From: Chromera velia
Taxonomy: Eukaryota; Sar; Chromeraceae
Direction: 5' to 3'
Assembly: GCA_018398765.1 (NCBI GenBank)
Contig: JAHBMJ010005713.1
Location: 28,795 to 68,285, forward strand
Length of the DNA: 39,491 nucleotides
Part shown: piece by piece, positions 35,321-39,491 of the stretch
How the letters are laid out: every line of letters begins with the position of its first letter
Position numbering within the stretch: position 1 is the stretch's first letter
Notes under the pieces: generated by a model
What the model saw: only the letters and a program-made list of their open reading frames with translations
The model's database searches: none
Told to the model about the DNA's origin: nothing
Made by a program: the position numbers and the translations under genes

Positions 35321-36269
35321 TGTCTCCCTTGCTGCTTCCCCCGTTCTCGCCTGTCTGTCTGCCTGCCTGCCAATCACTCCTGTTTTTTCTCGCGATGGAG
35401 GAAATCCAAAAGAAGGCTGGCTGGCTAGTTGTGATTCGAACGTGAGTGTTGTCGTGTCTCCACTCATGCGTGAGTCCATCGGCCCGTCGTTTGCCGTCGG
35501 CCGGTGCAAGTGTCCAGCTCTTTGCGTCTTCTTCTTCACGATACGGCACGAGATGATTTGCTTGACTCCATTTTCGACTTCAGGATGAGATTTTCGACAT
35601 GATCAAACCGAAGCTGCCGATGTGCATCCAACTGGAGGACCTTTTGAACTCTCAGGTCAGTCCGGAAGTCAGTCACTTGAACAGTGACGCAGTGAGCCAG
35701 TCAAGCACTCAATCCGATTGGTCAGGTCTCTGACCCCAGAGCCAGACCGCAGACTGAGGTTAGAAATCACCGAAGGGAGAGGGCAGCGCAAACTAAATGA
35801 GAGATGCGTATGGCGTCGAAGCCCGTACCTCTCTGGATGACAGACAGCAGGCGTGGGAGTTCTTGGGTGGGTGCGGTGGAGAGGTGGGCAGGTGTGAATC
35901 CACTTGTGAAGCGGTGGAAGGCAAAAACAAGAGCTCATGGGTCACTTTGCACCCGGACACGCAGGCATTGGGAGGGCGGCATGGGCGGAGCAAAAAAGAA
36001 TGTCTGCGCGTGTCTGTAAGAATGTCTCCTTTGGCGCTCCGTCTCTTTATGAGGCAAACTACTGTCGCCATTCATTCTTCTACTGGAAAAGGCTGAAGCG
36101 ACTTATTTGACTATTTCCTTTGCACCCATGCACGCTGACATGAATGCAGCAAGGGCACACGGTTGTCTCCATGCTCATCGATGCCAAGGCATTCTGGATG
36201 TACGACAACAGAGAAACGCTTCTGGTCGGATCTGAGGAAGACGAGGGAGCGCAGGAGGAGGGGTACTGA
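29844..36269 (+). CDS. PPP2R3C: PP2A regulatory subunit B''-gamma (PPP2R3C/G5PR) orthologue, 15 exons
   Basis: Fifteen exons give 1434 nt (477 codons plus TGA) with every phase matching: 29844-29982, 30284-30384, 30707-31034, 31335-31399, 31864-31965, 32234-32273, 32477-32541, 32989-33055, 33305-33365, 33785-33860, 34443-34490, 34803-34892, 35145-35204, 35584-35655, 36150-36269. The family recruits PP2A (and PP5) to substrates and in animals acts in cytoplasm, nucleus and at centrosomes. Family signatures: SIPRFYQ (about residues 70-76), YVFDLIPTLPQL, VRKFFFFLDPKRTGKI, ENWFS.ICALRVY, VFQECQTYEGEM, YKSFLDFVLAMENKK, INYFFR, DEIFDMIKPK and FWMYDNRE. EF-hand loops: DTYGDGYLRERD (203-214) and DADTNGMLLPEE (309-320), both with good calcium ligands. 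The first is more canonical than in the animal protein. Length is close to the ~453-residue human protein. The start is the ATG whose exon donor phase fits exon 2. The N-terminal 60 residues are poorly conserved, so exon 1 is the least certain. The C-terminus is acidic. Confidence 0.95.
32874..32909 (+). repeat. (TGAT)n microsatellite in a PPP2R3C intron
   Basis: About eight ATTG/TGAT units lie within the intron between 32541 and 32989. They are upstream of its pyrimidine tract. Confidence 0.9.
35213..35322 (+). repeat. Pyrimidine microsatellite (CT/CTTT)n-(GT)n in a PPP2R3C intron
   Basis: A TTCTCTC/TTTCTTTC tract begins nine bases inside the intron that follows exon 13 and ends in (CT)n then (GT)n. 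Frames on either strand across it are repeat artefacts. Confidence 0.9.
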
Positions 36270-36841
36270 TCACTCAGAAATGGCTGCATGGGCGAGGATC
36301 AACTCATTTGTTTACAGAACTCAAACCGCGGTTGAATTGCCAAACTGTGGGTTGCACCGGATTCACCTTTCCACATTGCGGCATCAGGCCTGCACACAAG
36401 ATAAAAGATGTTCGCCGAATCATAGGCTCCAAAGCTGGAAAGCATGCAGGAAAGGGGGGAAGGGAATCTCTCGCGTGCGGCGTGTACAACAGGGCAAAAA
36501 AAAAAATGCTGGACTCGGCCACTGCCCGGGAGAGCGTTTCCAGCAACCCTGCTGGGAAAGTTTACATATAGTGGTACTTCGTCAATTGTTGAAGAATATT
36601 GTTGATAAAGAAAAAACTCAGGGAAAAAATGGGGAAAAAATAGAAAGGAAATTCAAAACTTAGACCAGGGCCTAAAAGATTTACTCACAGACTTTAACGG
36701 TTAATTTAACTTCTTCAATTCAATAGGGGAATCAATACTAAGATTCAATGATACTATAATATTGTAAGAAAATTAATAATATAAGCTATGGTTTATAGTC
36801 ATACTATTAAACTTACTTACCTCCGCCGCTTCGCGCGTAAA
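36270..36841. other. 3' flank of PPP2R3C, becoming AT-rich
   Basis: It should contain the PPP2R3C 3' UTR. It is purine-rich, then AT-rich from about 36580. No AATAAA was found close to the stop. No further gene was recognised. Confidence 0.45.
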
Positions 36842-37268
36842 GCGTATCCTTTGAACTTTAATTCTTGCCGGTTTCTGCTTGGAAGGCTTCGGCATGTCTC
36901 CTGTCGCTGTACATGGGCATGGAGCCTCGGTATGGTGTGCGCACGCGCGCCTGCATTCTCTTTTTCTATTCAGCATCCTCATTCACTTTCCAACAGTCTT
37001 TGAACTACTTTGAACACACTTTGTACTAGACTTCGTAGGAACTGTACACGCACTAATGTATAAGAGTGAGACCAATTTTGAAGTCAGGGTGATTTGGTCA
37101 GTCGAGACCGCCCATTCCAAGCAGAAAATACGCAGTTTTAATCTTTTAGTTCTGTAGAGGGGTGCTAGTTGTGCCGGGGGTGGCTTCACATGCATGTATG
37201 TGTCCTTGTTGCATCTATCAGTACGCTCTAGCAAAAACCGGCAAGAATTAAAAAGTTCAGGGGATGCG
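36842..37268. mobile_element. Short element bounded by ~37-bp imperfect inverted repeats
   Basis: Bases 36842-36878 and the reverse complement of 37231-37268 share ATTCTTGCCGGTTT(C/T)TGC, TGAACTTT and GCG(T/C)ATCC in the same order. They differ by a few substitutions and a 2-bp indel. The ~350-bp interior has no convincing coding frame. No clean target duplication is visible. This is most simply a MITE; it has no sequence in common with the element at 3211. Confidence 0.6.
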
Positions 37269-38457
37269 TGCATATATACCATGTACTACCTCGTACGTAC
37301 GCATGTTTGATTGCATGATTGATTATGAGTGTTTAGTCTGACTCTTCTATAATCAAGTTAATTTTTTCTGGACCGGTTTGGTCCTACTTGTACCCACTTG
37401 TGTTAAATTCTGTAACCTTGGACCAGCACCGTGTTAAAACATGTGTACCTCTACCTAAACTCCTCCGTTCATACGCATGCATGCAGTAACGAATCCGAAA
37501 AACCTCGACGCGCAATGTGCGCCCACTCTCGTGCATGGAAGGCGAAGCCTAGCTTGCGGAGCGAAGCCGTGCGTTCAAACGACGGAAATCACGATCCGAT
37601 GGGAAATATAGTCCCGGGCCTGGCACGGCCTTTGCGGCACCAACGCGCCGAGCCGGGAACGTCAAATCCGTCCCACGCGGGCGAGAAAAAATAGTGGTCG
37701 CGGTTTTATCTGCCGCGCGCTCAGAAAAATGTGTGAGTCAGAAAAGATATGTTGAATAGTTGAAGAGGAGTCAAACGAAGGAGAAAAGACGGTAGTCCGT
37801 TCTGACAGTTCCGTCGAACGAACCGGAAGAAGACGTTTCCGGTTCGAAATTAAGCGCACTCGTCAGAGCCCCCCAACCGAAAAGGTGGGGAGGTCTCAAG
37901 TTGAAAGACGGCGGTCGAAAGACCCAAAAAATTAGACGGAACACAACAGCCGGAAGAGGCTGCAGCGTTCTCTCGTCTGTCCCCTCTTGAAAGAGCCTCC
38001 TCCGAGAGAGGTAAAAGGAAGGGACTAGGCAGAGGAGCAACTGGGCTGGGAAGCCCCTTCCGATTGAAACAAAGGCAGAGGGATGCCACATTAAGGTGAG
38101 CACCCTCTTCACAACATAGCCACTGGATCCACAACAAGTGTTGCCCATATATATTCCCTCGCTCTCTTCTCTTGCTAATGTGCAGGGTGACATGAGGACA
38201 GGGAGCCTAATGAGCGTCAATTCAACGTGTTGAAGACCGCTGTAAAGGTCAGTGACCATGTTGAACATAAATGAGCCGATTCATGGAAGTCGGCGTCTCC
38301 TCACGTCTCGATCCTTGAAGTCGCTCGCACAATTTCTCACGCAGAGAGGGTAGATCACAGGATTGCGAATCTCTCACATTTCCCATCTATGTCACGTGCT
38401 TTAGTAGAAGGGGTGACAGTGAATCACTGTGCATCTTTGTCTTCTGCCTGACTGCAG
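37269..38457. other. Intergenic region with a CG-rich block
   Basis: Bases about 37500-37730 are unusually CG-rich with many CpG sites (CGCGCAATG, GCCGAGCCGGG, GCCGCGCGCTC), unlike the AT-rich flank. A minus-strand frame of 165 codons (38268-37771) is open but has no recognised domain and mixed composition, so I do not call it a gene. The CG-rich block could be a promoter for an unseen gene. Confidence 0.4.
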
Positions 38458-38544
38458 AGCGTCAGGAGATCTGGGAAAGACGCTCCCCGCCCGTCCATGA
38501 AAGGGCAGCCCGGCTTCGGTACACGGGCCCCCACAAAAGGCAAG
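38458..38544 (+). CDS. Candidate internal exon of an unidentified gene
   Basis: A 29-codon open segment lies between a good acceptor (TTCTGCCTGACTGCAG) and a consensus donor (AAG|GTGAGG). It is phase 0 at both ends and translates to a basic, Gly/Pro-rich sequence (SVRRSGKDAPRPSMKGQ then PGFGTRAPTKGK). Neighbouring exons are not recognised. The region downstream is the minisatellite, whose units carry acceptor-like sequences. Confidence 0.35.
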
Positions 38545-38630
38545 GTGAGGTGGCATTCCCCCCCCCCCAAATGTGCTAACCGTCCGCATGAACTAATGCA
38601 GCCGCAGTTTTGCATTCCTCCCTTCATCTT

Positions 38631-39491
38631 GGCAGACAGAGAAGGGCAGAAACCTCTCTCTCTGTACATCTTTCCATTCTCAACAGGCAGAGAACGGCAA
38701 AGATCCCTCCCTCTGTGCGTCTTCACTCTTTTGCCGACAGAGCAGGGCAGAGATTCTTCTCTCAGTGCATCTTTTCATACTTCGCGGCAGACAGAGAAAG
38801 GCAGAGACCCCTCTCTCTGTACATCTTCATTCTTTGCAGACAGAGAAGGGCAGGACCCCTCTCTCTCTACATCTTCTTCTTTGCAGACAGAGAAGGGAAG
38901 ACACCCCTCTCTCTGTACATCTTTCTTCCTTGCAGACAGAGATCGAAGGCCAAAGATCCCTCTCTCTATGCATCTTTTCATTCTTTGCAGACAGAGAAGG
39001 GCAGAGACCCCTCTCTCTGTACATCTTCCTTCTTTGCAGACAAAGAAGGACAGGACCCCTCTCTCTGCATATCTTCTTCTTTGCAGACAAAGAAGGGAGG
39101 AGACCCTTCTCTCTATACATCTTTCTTCTTTGCAGACAAAGAAGGCCAGAGACCCCTCTCTCTATACATCTTTCTTCTTTGCAGACAGAGAAGGGCAGGA
39201 GCCTCTCTCTGTACATCTTTCTTCTTGCAGACAGAGAAGGGCAGGAACCTCTTCCTGTACATCTTTCTTCTTTGCAGACAGAGAAGGGCAGGACCCCTCT
39301 CTCTGTACATCTTTCTTCTTTGCAGACAGAGAAGGGCAGGAGCCTCTCTCTGTATATCTTTCTGCTTTGCAGACAGAGAAAGGCGGTACCCCTCTCTCTG
39401 CATATCTTTCTTTTTTGCAATGAAGGGAAGGACCCTCTGTCTGTACATCTTTCTTCTTTGCAGACAGAGAAAGGCAGGACCCTCTCTCTGT
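38631..39491 (+). repeat. Minisatellite of ~45-55-bp units, running off the window
   Basis: About 18 units have the core GCAGACAGAGAAGGGCAG, then GACCCCTCTCTCTGTACATC, then TTTCTTCTTT. Unit starts fall near 38631, 38688, 38735, 38783, 38837, 38882, 38930, 38985, 39036, 39081, 39132, 39180, 39226, 39273, 39323, 39369, 39416 and 39460. Because many units are 48 or 51 bp, long frames stay open by chance on both strands (308 codons on +, 197 on -). These are not accepted as genes. Confidence 0.95.

Noticed and set aside
37771-38268. 165-codon minus-strand frame
   Set aside because: It has no domain, biased composition or splice-site support, and lies in a region with no other coding signal.
38497-39448. 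308-codon + frame and 197-codon - frame over the minisatellite
   Set aside because: Many units have lengths divisible by three, which keeps frames open on both strands by chance; both translations are only the repeat.

Overview
The window is nuclear DNA from a eukaryote. Genes are split by GT-AG introns with pyrimidine-rich ends before CAG. There is a non-LTR retrotransposon remnant, and microsatellites are abundant. Nothing looks bacterial: there are no operons and no Shine-Dalgarno-led gene chains. The dense introns, long low-complexity exons and roughly even base composition would suit a free-living protist, for example an alveolate alga of the chromerid kind. That taxonomic guess is weak because no lineage-specific marker is visible.

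Layout, left to right: (1) 270-3019 (+), a long 3'-terminal exon of an unrecognised protein with an internal repeat. (2) 3211-6047, a MITE-like element abutting a 5'-truncated non-LTR reverse transcriptase with two in-frame stops and a structured 3' tail. (3) 6.5-9.2 kb, a repeat zone: a 690-bp polypurine tract, then four copies of a 182-bp repeat. (4) 9997-15939 (+), a multi-exon KDM4/JMJD2-type JmjN-JmjC histone lysine demethylase with all iron, 2-oxoglutarate and zinc ligands in place. (5) 15.9-17.7 kb, gene-poor and AT-rich. (6) 17803-20519 (-), a gene with short helical exons and a 630-residue proline-rich tail. An exon with a C-HPG-CCG-GC zinc-type motif lies just upstream (20798-21022), between inverted compound microsatellites. 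(7) 21394-28756 (-), a gene with two EF-hands followed by an exon of about 1800 codons coding for a Ser/Lys-rich, apparently disordered protein. (8) 29844-36269 (+), a complete 15-exon, 477-codon orthologue of PPP2R3C, the B''-gamma (G5PR) regulatory subunit of protein phosphatase 2A. (9) 36.3-38.4 kb, mostly gene-free, with a second TIR element at 36842-37268. (10) 38.46 kb to the end, one candidate exon followed by a ~48-bp minisatellite that runs off the window.

Two genes are solidly identified: the KDM4-like demethylase and PPP2R3C. Exon phases were joined by hand and agree across every PPP2R3C junction and most KDM4 junctions. The EF-hand gene and PPP2R3C are divergently arranged, with about 1.1 kb between their first recognised exons. 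The KDM4 gene and the proline-rich gene converge. No shared pathway can be claimed from position alone. The least explained items are the EF-hand/disordered giant, the zinc-motif exon inside complementary microsatellites, and the minisatellite whose every unit carries a splice-acceptor-like sequence.
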